In this document: positions 50,913 through 64,000 of the stretch, piece by piece
Position numbering within the stretch: the stretch's first letter is position 1
Layout: each line of letters opens with the position of its first letter
NCBI GenBank assembly: GCA_015657535.1
Contig: JADHZB010000659.1
Coordinates: 1 to 64,000, forward strand
Direction of reading: 5' to 3'
DNA from: Nephromyces sp. MM_2019
Taxonomy: Eukaryota; Apicomplexa; Aconoidasida; Nephromycida
Length of the DNA stretch: 64,000 nucleotides
Translations under genes and position numbers: made by a program
The notes under the pieces: generated by a model
The model's input: the letters and a program-made list of their open reading frames with translations, nothing else
Told to the model about the DNA's origin: nothing
The model's database searches: none

Positions 50913-52917
50913 GCTACTCTTAGAAACGAGAAGGTTATAATTATTGAGGAAATATTAAAAATGGTTGAGGTGCTGAAATGACATTGTACATGATGAGTCT
51001 ATGAAATAATGTGCAATTTAGTCTATAACTGAGGAAGGTTTATGTTGGTCTTCAAGATTGTTTAGAAGAAGATAGATAGTCTTTAGTGAGCAATTGAGAT
51101 AGTTAAGCTATTTTAGTCTAAGGTATTTATTAGAAGAAGATTAGGCCCAAGAATAAATAGATTCAATGAGAGGTGTACATATGAATCAAACTCTAGAGTG
51201 TGTTGATTATATGAAATCCAGGAAGAAGAAAAAAGAAGATAAGTACTAATAGATGCAATTGTAATGAGTATGTTTCGAAATGCATAAATATGTGTATTTA
51301 AAGCATGCTACTCGATTAAAATAGCTATTGCATAAATTATTTTACATACTACACATGTTCAATATATTCACACACAGGTTTTAAAAATTTGCATCGTGAA
51401 TTGTGACAAAAGAATGTACCAGCTAATGTAAACATATTCATATGTGAATTTGTGGTAGGTAAGTGTATAGTTAGTGATGAGCAGATAATTTGTTAGTGGT
51501 AAAGGGTGTTTACTCTATCCGGATTTCATGTTTTTCATCACAAGCGTACCTTAGACTGTGTGTGTAACTTTTGCTATAATTTTCAAAAAGTGTAGATAAA
51601 TAAATTAAGTAAAGTAACCATCTGTAGATTAGAAAATTAAACAATTTATTATTAACATTTTAGTTGTTTTGTTTAGTTTACCTTTCTTATCTAATTCTTT
51701 TGAATTTTTTTTTGAGGTTTGATGCTAAGGAGACCTCTTGAGTTATTAAACAAAAATTTAAGTAAGATAAAGGCTCTTTTTTTGCATCTTGTTCGCTAAA
51801 ATATGGTCTTAAATTTATGATTGCATGAGTTATAATAATTTACGTAATTTGTGTTAAGTATTGTAATAAACTTATATATTTGAACTGATTCCATTTAAAA
51901 AACGAGCCAAGTGTGATCAAAATCCAAAAGTTGTCTTTAATGTTAACTCCATAAAAAGTTTATCAAACAATATCTTGACATTTCCAGCATTGAGTGTTTT
52001 TATTAAATTAATGACAAATTTTCGAATCGTACGAGCTATTGAATAGATTTACACTATTTAGAGTAATTAATTGCTTCATAGTATATTTTCAATCTTCAAA
52101 TTACTTTAAAAAGTTTATGGATTTTTAGAGCTTACAATTTAACAACATTAATGGTTAAAATTTTTCAACTTTATAAGGTTGTCCATATTTTTCCAATGAA
52201 AGCTTAAAAGTGGGTAAAAATATACATTTAGAAACAATATAAATCTTGAGCTTACATTTAAGCTTGTTGATAATTAGAAAATGTGAAATTTAGCTAATAT
52301 CTGTATTTTTACCATAACTTTTTAAGCCAGAATCTTGTGTTTCCGATTTTTTAAAAAGTTGTTGGATGACTTTTAATAGTCATATGATATTGTCATTTTG
52401 AAAGTTGTACATTTCAAATAGTGTCTAATTTGATTTACAATTAAGTTTTATATCAATTCATAAAAGTATAAGGCTTTTGTTCAAAGTGTTCAATTCAACT
52501 TAAAAATATATTAGGAAATTACCCAACTAATTTATGTAAAAGTGACTTTAAAGTGCTAAAAATATTCTGAAATGTTATTTGTTAACTAAAAAAATCAAAA
52601 TTTACAAGTTTTGAGGTTCTTGTTGAGGATTCCAATTATTAGCAATAGAACTGTTTGTTGCGATGGAGAAAAAAAAAGAAATTAGGCTGTATAAATATTC
52701 TAAGAAATCTATTTTATATCCGATAAAATTAAAAATTTCATCAATGTAAGTAAGCAGAGAATAAGACTTCAAATGTGAAAATGCACCAATAAAAAATTCA
52801 AGCAAGAGTGAATTTCAAGCATTTATTTTTTTGGTTTTTAAACGTATTTATTAATAAATAAATAAAACTAATTTACATCAGAAAAATTCGTAGAGAAGTG
52901 AGAAAGTAGATGTGAGA
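50913..52917. other. 2-kb intergenic region
   Basis: AT-rich DNA between two minus-strand genes; contains the promoter of the PTB-like gene. A 67-codon ORF without ATG at 52805-52602 is probably chance. No RNA gene or repeat recognised. Confidence 0.45.
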
Positions 52918-55225
52918 TTATATAATATTTGGCTGTAGATTAAAATTAGATTGCAAAGCATATACGCCACGAAGGATGTGTGAAGGTGGCTCTCCACGTA
53001 AAATATGGTGTGGGGGCTCAAATCCAAGGCCATTGGGCATACCTCGTTTGGCACGTTCAATATTTCGCTGATATTCCCACTGCCCATATGTAATTTTTTG
53101 TATTTTGATTTCATTAATGTAATCGCAGAAATCTTTATTACCCTCAAAGCATATTGAAGACGCACTTATTCTGTGAAAAATGATAATTACATAAGCTTAA
53201 ATAAATAAATTTTAGATAAATTCAAAAATTTACTTTTTGCTAGCTATTTGTCTATGGATAAAATCTCTCATCGATTCTTTTCCAGCACCTGTCTTACATT
53301 CTAAAATGCCTAAAATTGAATCATGTTTTGATAAAATGAGTTAAAGTTTCACTAAAATTGAAATACAAGCTTACGATTTGGATCATTGACGGACGTTACA
53401 TTACTCCAAATACGCTCATGATATTCCACCTTTCTTGGTAACCAATCTGTTTGACTTCTATTTACCATCTTCCCGACTTTATTGGATCTTTTATCCTTTT
53501 CTTCTGTTGAATTGCTTACTTTGCTACTAACATTCATCCACTCAGAAAACCTTCTGGTAGATAGAGTGTTAGTGCCGTTGAGCGTTAGTAACTTGTGAGA
53601 TTTTTCTCGGGGAGCTAAAGGAATATGGAAATAATTAAATAATGTAAAAGTAAATATATGAGAAAAGATGATTTTAAAGTCTAGATTTTATTTGAAGTTT
53701 AATTGTTATATTGAGGATCTCGTACTTTCTGATATCGATGTAAAAGTTAAATAAAAACTTAGACATTGTAATACCTAAATCACTATCGGTAAAATTGGAT
53801 ATGCCTTTTATGGGAGTTACTACTCTTGCTCCACCATTTGTTGAGGCGTTGGAAGTGGAGAAATGTGGTGGGTAACTCGAATCTAATTTACTCGGTAGAC
53901 TGGTAGATGACGTAACATCATTCGATATAGGGGTAGCTACTTGCTTGGTAGTCCTTAAAGGCAATTTAGAATTATCTAGACTTGGGAGAAAATCAGCTTT
54001 GGTTAGTTGACTGGAAATGGGATCAAAAGATCTCAATGCTGGAGGCCTGTTTGTATTATCCGGATCAGGGGTAATTGATATTCGACTTATGCCTGTATAA
54101 ATTTGAGATGCTTCTTTTAATTTTGGTAGGCTCTCCATAAGTTTTTCAGATGGTGCTCTACTAGGTGGCTTTTTAGAAATAATTTCAAGTTTTGGAACGA
54201 GTCCCTTTTCTGAATTTTCACTTCCATTTGTATTGGGTTGTTGAGCCAGTACAGTGGTATTCTTATTTGTAGTTCTATTATTCTCAGGTATCTGTTTTGG
54301 GCTGTTCTTCGTTTTCGGTTCATAGCTAACTGGATTTAGAAAAATATCGTGATTACCAAAAGTATTTGCATCATATGCATTATCAGGGTAGTCTGGTTCA
54401 ATGTCGGTTTTAGACCCCTTAGAGGGTTTATTCTTTTGCTTATATTTGCCCTGAACCTTGGATGAGCTTTTTTTAATTGTTTGATTAGTGTCCTCAGGGT
54501 TATTATTAGTTGAGATACGAGTTGTAAATGACTTTTTTTTATATTCCTCCGCTCCGGGGCTCTTAGATTTGGATCTTGAGATATTTGAAGAGTTGGCTTT
54601 AGAAGATGAGCTTTTAGTATTAGATGATCTCGTTGGTTTTTCGGGAGTGTTTGTGTGTGCAGCATCATTATTAAAATAATGGGATTCGGGATCAGTTATA
54701 GCTAGTTCAGCTTGGATAGGTTCAATTGACAAGTTAGACTGGGACTTTCTCTGTGACCGGCTTCGAGTAGCAGAGTTATGAGAAGTGTTGTTTAATTTCT
54801 CTTCGGATGAGTCGAGGGGTGAAGTTTTGTGAGCACTTTTTGATTCTTTTGAAGAACGATTCTCAGGTTTTGCTCTGGAATTTGAAGCTGGAGAGAATAA
54901 ATAAATAAGTTAAATTGGAATCTTTTACACAAAGTCACTCATAAGTACCTGAGCTTTTCGTTTTAGAAGTTCGTGGTGTAGCTTGATTGGATTTATCGAC
55001 GCTGAATTTAAGCAGGATAAAAAATCAATAGGGAATATATTGAAGAATGCAAAATTATCAAGTGGCTAGTGACCTTGAATGAGAACCAGATATATTTTTG
55101 CTCGTGGAATCGCGGCGACTTTTCTTTGGCTCGCTTGTAGGCTAAAATTGTTTATCAAAAAATCAATAAGGGCGTCAAATTAAAATCTCATGCTCGAGAA
55201 ATACCTGGATTATTCCATTATCCAT
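52918..55225 (-). CDS. Ser/Lys-rich disordered protein with conserved-looking C-terminus, unknown
   Basis: 607 aa. Exons (high to low): 55225-55205, 55141-55074, 55001-54949, 54887-53775, 53614-53375, 53309-53234, 53170-52918; frames agree at all joins. The first ~420 residues are low-complexity Ser, Lys, Pro and Asn (SRSKSKSPG, KSSSSKANSSN), probably disordered and phosphorylatable. From ~440 the sequence is more complex, with aromatic residues (DWLPRKVEYHERIWSNV, ITYGQWEYQRNIERA) and a short internal repeat, HILRGEPPSHILRG, close to the end. No domain recognised. The ordered C-terminal ~160 residues are the place to search for relatives. Confidence 0.65.
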
Positions 55226-57247
55226 TGTGTGCGATTTTTATGGTAAAGGGGTAAATATTCGCAGTCCAGAGGAATTTGTTAAAAGGCATTTGAGTTGATA
55301 GGAACTAAATAAATATAAAAATAAAAAAGTAATATCTGTGACTTTTTCTGGTGAAAAAAAAATTTGAATGAATTGTAAATTGATACAACTCTTAAGCTCT
55401 GTAATTGTAAAAATGTTCAAAAATTAGTTTCATGAGTTTCTGTAACTTGATTTTTAAAATATATTAGGAGGTGAATTTTAGTGGGGGTCGGGTATGGTAA
55501 TAAGGGGTTATAGTAGGGCTGATTATGATGGATCCTGTGTTCAAAGATGTGAAAAAGTTTTTTATTAAGGAAAAATTATGAAGATGAAAATGTTTTCTAA
55601 AACCCCTCCTTTTATGGAATAGAGATTATAATAGTTTTAAGTATAAAGGGTTAAACAGAAAACTTAAGGCCAAAATTTTCCGCATACGCTTATTAATTTT
55701 CGATTTTCCTTAAGAAATATTTTTTGAAAGTAGGTCATAAAAACTGGGGTTTATTGAACTAACTAGATGGAGTTATATAGATATCAAGATTTGGTAGCAA
55801 ATCGTACACTAAACCTTCAGAATATAGAATTTTACAAAAAAGGTATATTGATGTCTTTAGTAGTAAATATAGAAAGAAACATTCTCATCTTTGTTTCGAA
55901 AATATGAAAAGCGTTTTCACTGTTAAGATATAGTAGGATCAGTTTTTTAAATCAGTTGGCAGTTTAAGTATTGATAAATAAAACGGTTTATTATACACTC
56001 TCAATGCTAAGTCTCGACTATAGCTTGTTTTTGCTTTACATAGAAACAAAACACGATTCGGTTGTTTAAATATTGTTTAAATGAACTAACAAATTTTGAA
56101 CATCATAGGAGGTTAATTACATTGATTTTTGTACATTCTAAAATATATAATACCTTTCATAAAATTGTGTGATGCTATGATATTTTTATTCGATTGTAAC
56201 AAAAAAAATTCTCTGGAGCGTAAGCAAAATTTCCTCTATCTATCATTCACTTAAATGCTCAATTTTAAACATTTACTTCATGTAATCAATAATTGAATTA
56301 TCTCAGTTTGGAATTTAGTTCAAAATAATTCCTAAGTGCTATATATTTATAAAACTTGTATAATTCATAAAAACCAATTTTTTTTGACACTGAATAGCTT
56401 AATAATTTGTAACATACCTTGCAAGACTATTAGATAGCTTATCTTGTGAGTTCCAATATAAGCTAAAAACTAAGCTTATTCACATACTATACAGCACTTT
56501 TTTGACAAACTATTTGATAGTAAGATACTTATATTCGTAAATCTAAAAATATTAACAGTTCATTTCATGGTTTGCAAACAACTTGTAGATAGAAAAAATT
56601 TTGCTTCATTTACACATATTTAAATGCACCTCAATAAGTCATGATATCATAGCGTCCTTCATAATGTGAGATTGGAATAAGCCTTTTCTAATGTATAAAT
56701 GTATATGAATTGTTTTCTGTACTCTATACATATCATTGGTTAAAGTAGAAAAATTTGTTTACAAGTTTTACCAATTCTGATTTAAGTTATAACTTTAATG
56801 GAAATACTTAAGATATATAATCATAGTTCAAAATTTATTATATAATATAAACTCTAAGCTAAAAAATTTTCACAACCAAAAAGATCTTAAACTAGATAAT
56901 AATAATCTTTCATTCATGCTTAAGATTTTACAAAACATTTGAGTCACAAGATCTCTAAGCAGATTATACCCAAGGATAAGGTCACCAAAAGAGGACAGCT
57001 CCTAGTTAGCTATTGCACCAATAATTAATCTTTTCCTTATGAAAACCATTTAAATCTCTGATTAAGGCATAACAAACAAATCTCCACTTTTTATTTATAA
57101 AACCTTAGAGGTGAAGAAGACAGACATTATAAAACGAAAAAAAATCGAAAAATACTCGAGATTAACCAACTTACAGCTAAACAATTACTATTTGATATTT
57201 AAATACGAGATGATACAATTTAACACGCTTACAAATTTTTTATAAAA
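55226..57247. other. 2-kb divergent intergenic region
   Basis: AT-rich, between divergent starts of the Ser-rich gene (-) and a hypothetical gene (+). No exon or structural element I can support. Confidence 0.45.
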
Positions 57248-58318
57248 ATGATTACTCCTATAGATTTCCTAAACTTGATCATTTTTTACTTGATAGCTGA
57301 GAGACTTGATTTTATACTGTTCCCAGAAGGCTTCAACTCTTTTAATGAAATATTCAGCTCACTCCTATGTACTTCTATCTCTTCTATTTCAACAACTACT
57401 AAAAATAACAATATTCCTCAAATTGATAAGAATCTTAGGAGTTTAACTGATGAAACCAAGTTCAACACTAATCTTAAGGAGAATCATAAAATTCACAAAG
57501 AGCAAAATTTTCTCCCTAACCATGAAGAACTTTTTACTCTAATTAAGTGCTTTAGATCATTTTCTGATTATGTAAACCATAAAAGCTTTGACCAAACACA
57601 CACCAAAGCGCTACATATGCAATTCACTAATAGCTTGAATAGCATGAAGGAACAAGCAACAACATTGAATTATCCTGAAACCTATGAGAGCTATATCAAG
57701 GCAGTAAGAAAAATCAAAATCGTTGAACCTTGGTTACAAATAGAAAAATATAAAGCGACATCTCAAACTGAAATTAAGAACCCTAGACATTTAACTACCA
57801 TCTTATTTACTATGCTAATTAAGGCAGTTATGCAATACTCTTACAAGGTAAATTTATCTATGCAATTAATCACATACAACTTCGAGTCTGAATATCATTA
57901 AAAAACCGGGTTTACAATATTAGAATCACTCTTTTTGGTTAACTTCATCAGATAATTCTAGTGTACCTTATTCTCAATACCAATTACAAAAATGATTTCA
58001 ATTACCCTTGGATCACATTTAATAAATCTTTAAAAGGTATAAAACCCTACACTTGCTTTCTTAGTTTATTTGTAAAATATAATCCATTTGAATTTTTGCA
58101 ATATGAAATATTCATTTATGATATCATATAATATATTTATTATTTTTGCTTTAGATATTATGCTAGGTTTTTCAATAACAAAAATCGGTATGAATCGCTT
58201 ATCTTTATCCTTACGCAATCAAAGCTTATAAATTATAACAGATACTTTGATTCTATTGAACTTTAACAATATATCAGCAATTTTGTTAAGTAAATTTTAT
58301 TTGAATTCACTAAACTGA
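57248..58318 (+). CDS. Hypothetical protein, possibly secreted or membrane-associated
   Basis: 252 aa from exons 57248-57847, 57952-58036, 58155-58187, 58278-58318. Without the splice after TCTTACAAG the ORF would run on to 57901 (217 aa), so a single-exon form is possible. The N-terminus MITPIDFLNLIIFYLIAERL is hydrophobic and could be a signal peptide or anchor. The middle is polar and Asn/Lys-rich; the proposed C-terminal exons are hydrophobic (IILVYLILN, IAILLSKFYL). No domain recognised. The small downstream exons are supported only by splice consensus and frame. Confidence 0.5.
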
Positions 58319-58876
58319 GATGACTTGTATACTTCCCTTCTTAATAGCAAAGTCTGATTCATTTTTATTTGGAAATTCATAAAAGGGGTAGCTATATAAA
58401 ATGTAATTCTTTTGAATGTTAACTGATAATAAATAATTTCAACTGATAAAATCTTTAAAAATGATTTTTATCCACTTTTACATCATCGGTTTATTTTATA
58501 CTTTTTGTTTTAATATTTCTTATAACTGTGAATTTTAAGATAATGTAAATTTAATCAATATTCAGGTAAAATCCATATTTAAAAGCAGACTATCTCGTGT
58601 CTCAAAAAATTATTAATTATTAAATAATATTATATAGTGTCATATTATATTTTATAAAACTTTACTACTCCAATTGTCAATTACCCTTAAACAAACATCA
58701 AATAATTTTTAAAGACTTCGAATCTGCATAGGAATACAAACACAATTTGAATATTTGTTCAAAGAAAATTAGGCTGAACAACTTTTTATCAATAAATGTT
58801 ATTAGTTATTAGTATGTGTCTTGAATAAGTATAATAGGACCTCAATCATTTTGTGAGCAGAAAGTAATTAGATTCT
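58319..58876. other. Intergenic region
   Basis: AT-rich spacer between two plus-strand genes, holding the promoter of the RCC1-RasGAP gene. Nothing else seen. Confidence 0.5.
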
Positions 58877-61800
58877 ATGGAAAATCGTTCAGTTTTAAAC
58901 GAAGTTACGAGAAAAATTTCACCAGTGCAGATAGGGATACATCATGCTTTAGCTATAGGTAGGATACCCTCATCCTACAATAAGGTAGAAGAGCAAGGTT
59001 TAAATGCTGTTTATACATGGGGGAGAAATCAGCACAATGTCATGGGTATCGGTATCAAATGCACACACAGTGCATTCCCTTCCAAAATACCTTTTTTTGA
59101 AGGAAGAGATATATATCAAATAGCCCTAGGGAGCTTTCATTCCCTGGTGCTCGTCAGGAAAAAGCCAGTGCATTCATCAGCGATGGTGAAACCTTATGAA
59201 AATAGTATATCGCAAGAAAATGAATTTGATCAGGATATAACTCCTAGTAAAAGGGGGAAAGTTTATTCTTTTGGCTTAGGTACATATGGAAGGTGTGGAT
59301 ATGAAAGAGTAGTCGACGAAAGTGAAAATCTAAATGCAAGTCAAACTGAGAAATCTGAAGAAAGTCCTATATGGTTCACATCTAAGCCTAATCCAATTGA
59401 ATTCCCAGAAAAGGTGGATATTGTGTTTATTTCAAGTGGTCTAGATCACTGTTTAGCTATTTCTATAGATGGTAAGTTATATTCCTGGGGGTCAGGTGAA
59501 TTCGGGAAGTTAGGCTTGGGCACAACAAGCGATAGTTATAAACCACAAGCTATCAGATTTCCGGTTACTGATAATTTCATAGTACATTGTTCTGCGGGTT
59601 CTAAACATTCACTAGCCTGCACTAATGATGGAAAAATTTTCTCCTGGGGTCATGGAGGTATAAAATTTATAAATTAATTGTTTATAGGTCTAACTTTAAA
59701 ATATTTTTTTATAGCTAATGGAAGATTAGGCTTAAATCATACCAGAGATAGTTATTTTCCACAACTTATCACACATACTTATCAATATCAATTTTATTAT
59801 TCATCTTGTGGAGAAAAACACTCAGCGGCATTAAACAATAATGGAGAAATTTTAACCTGGGGTTCGAATAATCATGGGCAGCTTGGAAATGGTAGCTTTG
59901 AAGATGTAATGATACCACGGCGTGTAGAATCTTTAGTGGGACATAGAATCATTCAGGTATAACCCAAACATATTGTCTTGACATCTTTATCTATCTAAAA
60001 TAAGAATTAATTATTACAAAAACAGGTAGAATGTGGAGTTTTCAACACTATGTGCCTAAACAAAAGTGGCAAAGTATTTTTATGGGGCTCAGAATTCCAT
60101 TTATTTAAAACATCTAAAAGAAACCCAGATACCATTGCAAAGCCAGTTTTATTAAAAAATATACCGGAAAATGTGATTTTCATCAGTGTAGGAGCCTATA
60201 GCTTTGGTATAGTAACTTCAAATAGTGATCTCCTGACATGGGGACTAGGCTCAAACTATCGTCTAGGTCACGGAAATGAAACTGATCAGGTTTGAAGATT
60301 AATTAATAAGTTGTATCAATATATATTTAATGATCTATTGACATACAGACGAGTCCTAAACATGTCGCTGAGCTGAGGGGACATATTTGCACTGAACTTA
60401 TAAATTACCAAATTGATGCAGATGTGCCTGGAGAGAAGTTTAAAATGAATAACTTCGATTATGGAATGTCTTCTAACATGACTATAAAGGCTATATCATG
60501 TGGTACCAGCCACTCTATGATACTACTTGAAAATGGTCAAATTTGGGTCTGGGGTTGTAATAATTATGGGCAGCTTGGACTAGGTGCTAAAATTACTGTG
60601 AGAAGCTTTATAAAAACTTTGAAGCCCAATATTAATTTTAAACTATATTATATAGGAACAATTTGTACCAGTATGCCAAAACCGGTTCTCTTATCCTATA
60701 ATAGCTATCGCATGTGGCGCTTCCCATAGTTTAGCGGTAGGAATATATAATCAAGCATTTGCTTGGGGAAGAAATGATAATGGGCAACTTGGAATAGGTA
60801 AAAAGTTCGTGCTAATGCGAAATATAGCTTATTTGTGAGCCTCAACATTTTGGCATTTGCCTGTACAGGTACAATGAAGACCTCTTATATCCCAACTGAT
60901 ATCCTTAATATTCAAGGTGCAATAAATATATTTGCTGGTGAAGATTATAGTGGCTGTATTACTGGTCCACCTGATCAGATTATGAACTTTTCTAATGAAG
61001 GATCTCAGCTTACCTATGGAACATTATGGATGTGGGGTAGTGCCGAGTCTGGAAAGTTGGGTCTAGGTTCTAACATTTCTTCTGGTTCTATCAAGATCCC
61101 TAAAAAAGTATCAACAGGGACTCCAATTTGGAAATGCTCACTGGGTATCTATTGATACCTAAATAAAATTTTTAGCAAGAGTTGATAATTATAAAATTAA
61201 CACTTATAAAATTTCAGGTAGATCTCATTGCCTATGTTTAAACGCATACGGGCAAATATTGACTTGGGGATTCAACTTCTATGGCCAGCTTGGACTAGGA
61301 AATAATTCTAATCATTTCGTCCCCACAAAGCTAAATATTGAGGAAGATATATTTTTTACTGATATATCTGCTAGTTATAATCACTCTATGGCTATATCCA
61401 ATGATGGGGAACTTTGGATTTGGGGAAAAGCTGAATTTATTAACTCAGAAACTAATGTTAACAAGCCCCAAAGGATGAGGGGAATCGAGGACCAAAATAC
61501 TGATCTTAAGTTAATGCTTACAAGCTGTGGGCCATTCTCATCTTTTGCATTAGATATAAAGGGAAATGTAAGTAAATAAAAGCTTATAATCAAGTTCCCT
61601 AAAGTATAGCACTTTTTTATAGATATGGGCTTGGGGTGATAACAAGAATCACCAAATTGGTGTTGAAGAGTTGAGCCAAGAATTCATAATGCCACCTACA
61701 AAGATACAAAACCTAAATAACAGAGCTTGCGCTGTATGCACGAGTTCTACTCATACAATAATTCTCATGAAGTATCTGATCAAATAGATCCTTTGTGATT

Positions 61801-63968
61801 CTATAATAGCATATGATCTTTCTATGTCCACTATTTGTAGCAATGGAAATCTTTATTCCTGTGGTAACGCAACTCATGGTGCACTGGGTATAGCTAGTAT
61901 TCAAAGAAATTTTGTGACTAAATTCACATTTATTGAGCCTAAGTGGACCCAATCTTTGGAATCGACAACAAATAATCAGGCCAAATTAAGTTCTGAACAA
62001 GAATTTCGAATGGTACATTGCACTCCGGATTATTTTTGCAATTTGTATTGATTTAAAAAGTTACATGTAGTTTTAATAAGATATATTCAAAAACTTCAAA
62101 ATACACAAGCTTAACATAGAATATACATTTTACTTTTCTCCAAAGGACACCTTCCTCGAAACCCTTGCTTTGAACATAAAATTATCGGGGCTATATAAAA
62201 CTACAGATTTGGAATGGTCAGTCATCCAAAATCTGCTTCGCACCGAGCCTTATGAAAACTCTGAGGAACAGCTTCAAATTTTTGAGGTAAATCCACTTTA
62301 AAATAGAATCATTGAAGTTAAAGCATCGTATTGAAACTTATTTTAGGATGATCTGATAGAATCACTGTCAAAAACCTCTAAATTCATATTGGAAATAGCA
62401 AACCAGGAAAATGAGCTATTAAGACTAAGAGATAATTATTATTCACAAGTAAGTATCCCTTATTATAAAACAACTTTTAATTAAATTTATTGATTCCCTG
62501 AAGCTTTCCAAGACCCTAAAGGCAATTCCTCATAGACCTCCAGAACTTGGGTATGATGTGATTAATATTCAAATTTACAAATTTGAAAATAAATTTTACT
62601 TTATTCAGAGGATCATTCATGTCAAGACAATCTTGTCTAATTGAGGAACTGTTTTGGATATTACAAAGGCAACCAGCTTATCTTCACAACTTATTATTGG
62701 CAATGAATCAACACCCTCACAGAAAAGTAGTTGTTGAGACTGCCCAAATGGTACTTTAAGAGCTTCTCTTAGATACAAAATTTTGATAAAATTTCCCCGA
62801 TTGTCGAAATTTTGTTTGCTTATACTTTATTTACAATAACATGCTTTAAAATAGATTTACATGGACCTAGATACACCTTACATTAACCACCTTTACATCT
62901 GTCTAATGAGGGCTGTTGCAATTTCGGAGATATCAAAGGATCCTCTCCATTGTTTTATGGGTAGCGAAATCAAACTTTATTACAATTAGATAAAAGTATA
63001 GGAATATACTTTTTACTAGGTGAATCTATATTCCTAGACCTTTTCAAAGGTTATTTCGATAACTTTGTTATAACAAAAAGCTATGCATACAGCTTAATAA
63101 GTACCAACAATTCAAAGTTAGTTGAATCCACCTAATAAATTCTATTATAATAATGTGTTAATATTATTACCAGCTCTATAATAGCAAATATCAAAGCCTT
63201 AGGTTTGAACGGAACAAAATTTTACCTCAGCCCCGAACACATACTATCAAGTATAGGTATAACAACCTATTTTCAATTCATAAGAGAACTCTATATATCC
63301 ACTTGCGCTACATTTACTTTTATAATTATATCCTTTTCAACACTTTCTCTATGCATTTCAACCTAATAAGGTTCGGAATACAGCACATGGGAAATTGACT
63401 CAAAAAAGGAAGAATTGAAATCTTTACTACAAGATGGCATAAAATCTCTTAGGAGTATTTTAGCTTTAACGTATCAATTGCTATCAAACAATTGCATGTC
63501 ACAGCTTATTAAAAGCCTTCTGAAGTATATTAAATTTAATTTATCAAAATATAGATTCCCAGAGGAAAGTAGTTTTATAAGAACTCAAATTGACAACTTT
63601 TTTTATGACCCACTGATCAACATAATTATCTCTGGATATTTGTCCCCAATTTTAAGAAATTCAAAAAGAATCCATGGTATTATTTTACTAACATTAGAGC
63701 TTCCCTTCAACTTTCACCCTTTTTTTCTCCAGAATCTATGAGATTTCCTAAAGATGAAATTTATGATGATCCAACTTTTAATCACAATCTGAATACTTTG
63801 CTGGATTTTTTTGAATTCGCCTGTAATGACACAACGAAAATTAAGTCGAAACAATTGAAGGACCTCATAAACGAATACCGAAATCAAATTTTGAATATAA
63901 TTAATATGGAGACTTCAGGAGTGGATGACTTTGAATCTGAGGTAGAAATAAACGCCACTTTTATATAG
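58877..63968 (+). CDS. RCC1-repeat protein with C-terminal RasGAP/IQGAP-like domain
   Basis: 1294 aa; 18 exons: 58877-59657, 59715-59956, 60026-60289, 60349-60597, 60656-60797, 60869-61144, 61218-61567, 61623-61771, 61841-62012, 62146-62286, 62347-62448, 62504-62550, 62609-62750, 62855-62960, 63020-63116, 63174-63256, 63371-63676, 63733-63968. Residues ~1-920 carry about a dozen RCC1 repeats (LYSWGSGEFGKLGLG, LTWGSNNHGQLGNG, VWGCNNYGQLGLG, LTWGFNFYGQLGLG), more than one 7-bladed propeller. Residues ~975-1235 are helical and resemble the IQGAP GAP-related domain: LFWILQRQPAYLHNLLLAM, FMGESIFLDLFKGYF at the arginine-finger position (Met, not Arg), GTKFYLSPEHILSSI and KKEELKSLLQDGIKSLRSIL. The RCC1 part is certain; the RasGAP assignment is by pattern and needs a profile search. 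The join 62012/62146 is the least certain. Confidence 0.8.
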
Positions 63969-64000
63969 CTCATTTTTAGGTTTTCTTTTCAATAAGTTTT

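Noticed and set aside
52602..52805. 67-codon minus-strand ORF just downstream of the Ser-rich gene
   Set aside because: No ATG at its start, hydrophobic AT-driven composition and no frame-compatible donor in the preceding exon; more likely 3' flanking DNA.

Overview
This window looks like nuclear DNA of an AT-rich, intron-rich apicomplexan. Several genes point that way together. One is a plastid-type enoyl-ACP reductase (FabI) with a signal/transit-like leader. Another is a bacterial-type ribosomal protein L3 whose first exon encodes a signal-peptide-like stretch, as expected for apicoplast import. There is also a large glucan synthase of the amylopectin/alpha-glucan kind, and a Kintoun/PIH1 axonemal dynein assembly factor, which implies a flagellated stage. 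Amylopectin synthesis, FASII and dense introns together argue against Cryptosporidium, Plasmodium and piroplasms. A coccidian-like or early-branching lineage fits better, but the species cannot be named from the sequence. I joined exons by hand. Nearly every GT..AG junction used keeps the reading frame, and this is the main support for the gene models.

Layout. 1-5.5 kb: a ubiquitin-specific protease (+, its 5' end lies off the window) loaded with CA/TG repeats. 6.0-9.3 kb: a Kintoun-like PIH1/CS protein (-). 9.3-13.2 kb: no gene seen. 13.2-24.0 kb: a 28-exon, about 2085-aa GH13-like + GT5 + CBM48 glucan synthase (+). 24.3-28.0 kb, all (-): a four-TM protein, a small secreted Cys-rich protein and ribosomal protein L26e. 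29.2-31.1 kb: WDR55 (+). 31.9-33.6 kb: a signal-anchored Cys-containing protein (-). 35.2-37.1 kb: a protein carrying a CKS1-like domain (-). 38.7-40.3 kb: TRM61-like tRNA m1A58 methyltransferase (+). 40.7-42.5 kb: FabI (-), divergent from apicoplast L3 (+, 43.2-44.8 kb). 45.5-46.6 kb: a hypothetical gene (+). 48.9-50.9 kb: a four-RRM PTB-like protein (-). 52.9-55.2 kb: a Ser-rich protein (-). 57.2-58.3 kb: a hypothetical protein (+). 58.9-64.0 kb: a protein combining RCC1 repeats with a RasGAP/IQGAP-like domain (+).

The genes are ordinary, independently transcribed eukaryotic genes in no operon-like arrangement. The points most worth following up are the RCC1-RasGAP fusion, the CKS domain inside a 412-residue protein, and the glucan synthase, whose 5' half has long repeat-filled introns and whose 3' half has short clean ones. 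Next are the CA-repeat-driven His-Thr insertion inside the protease catalytic domain and three lineage-specific membrane or secreted proteins. I saw no tRNA, rRNA, CRISPR array or transposon.
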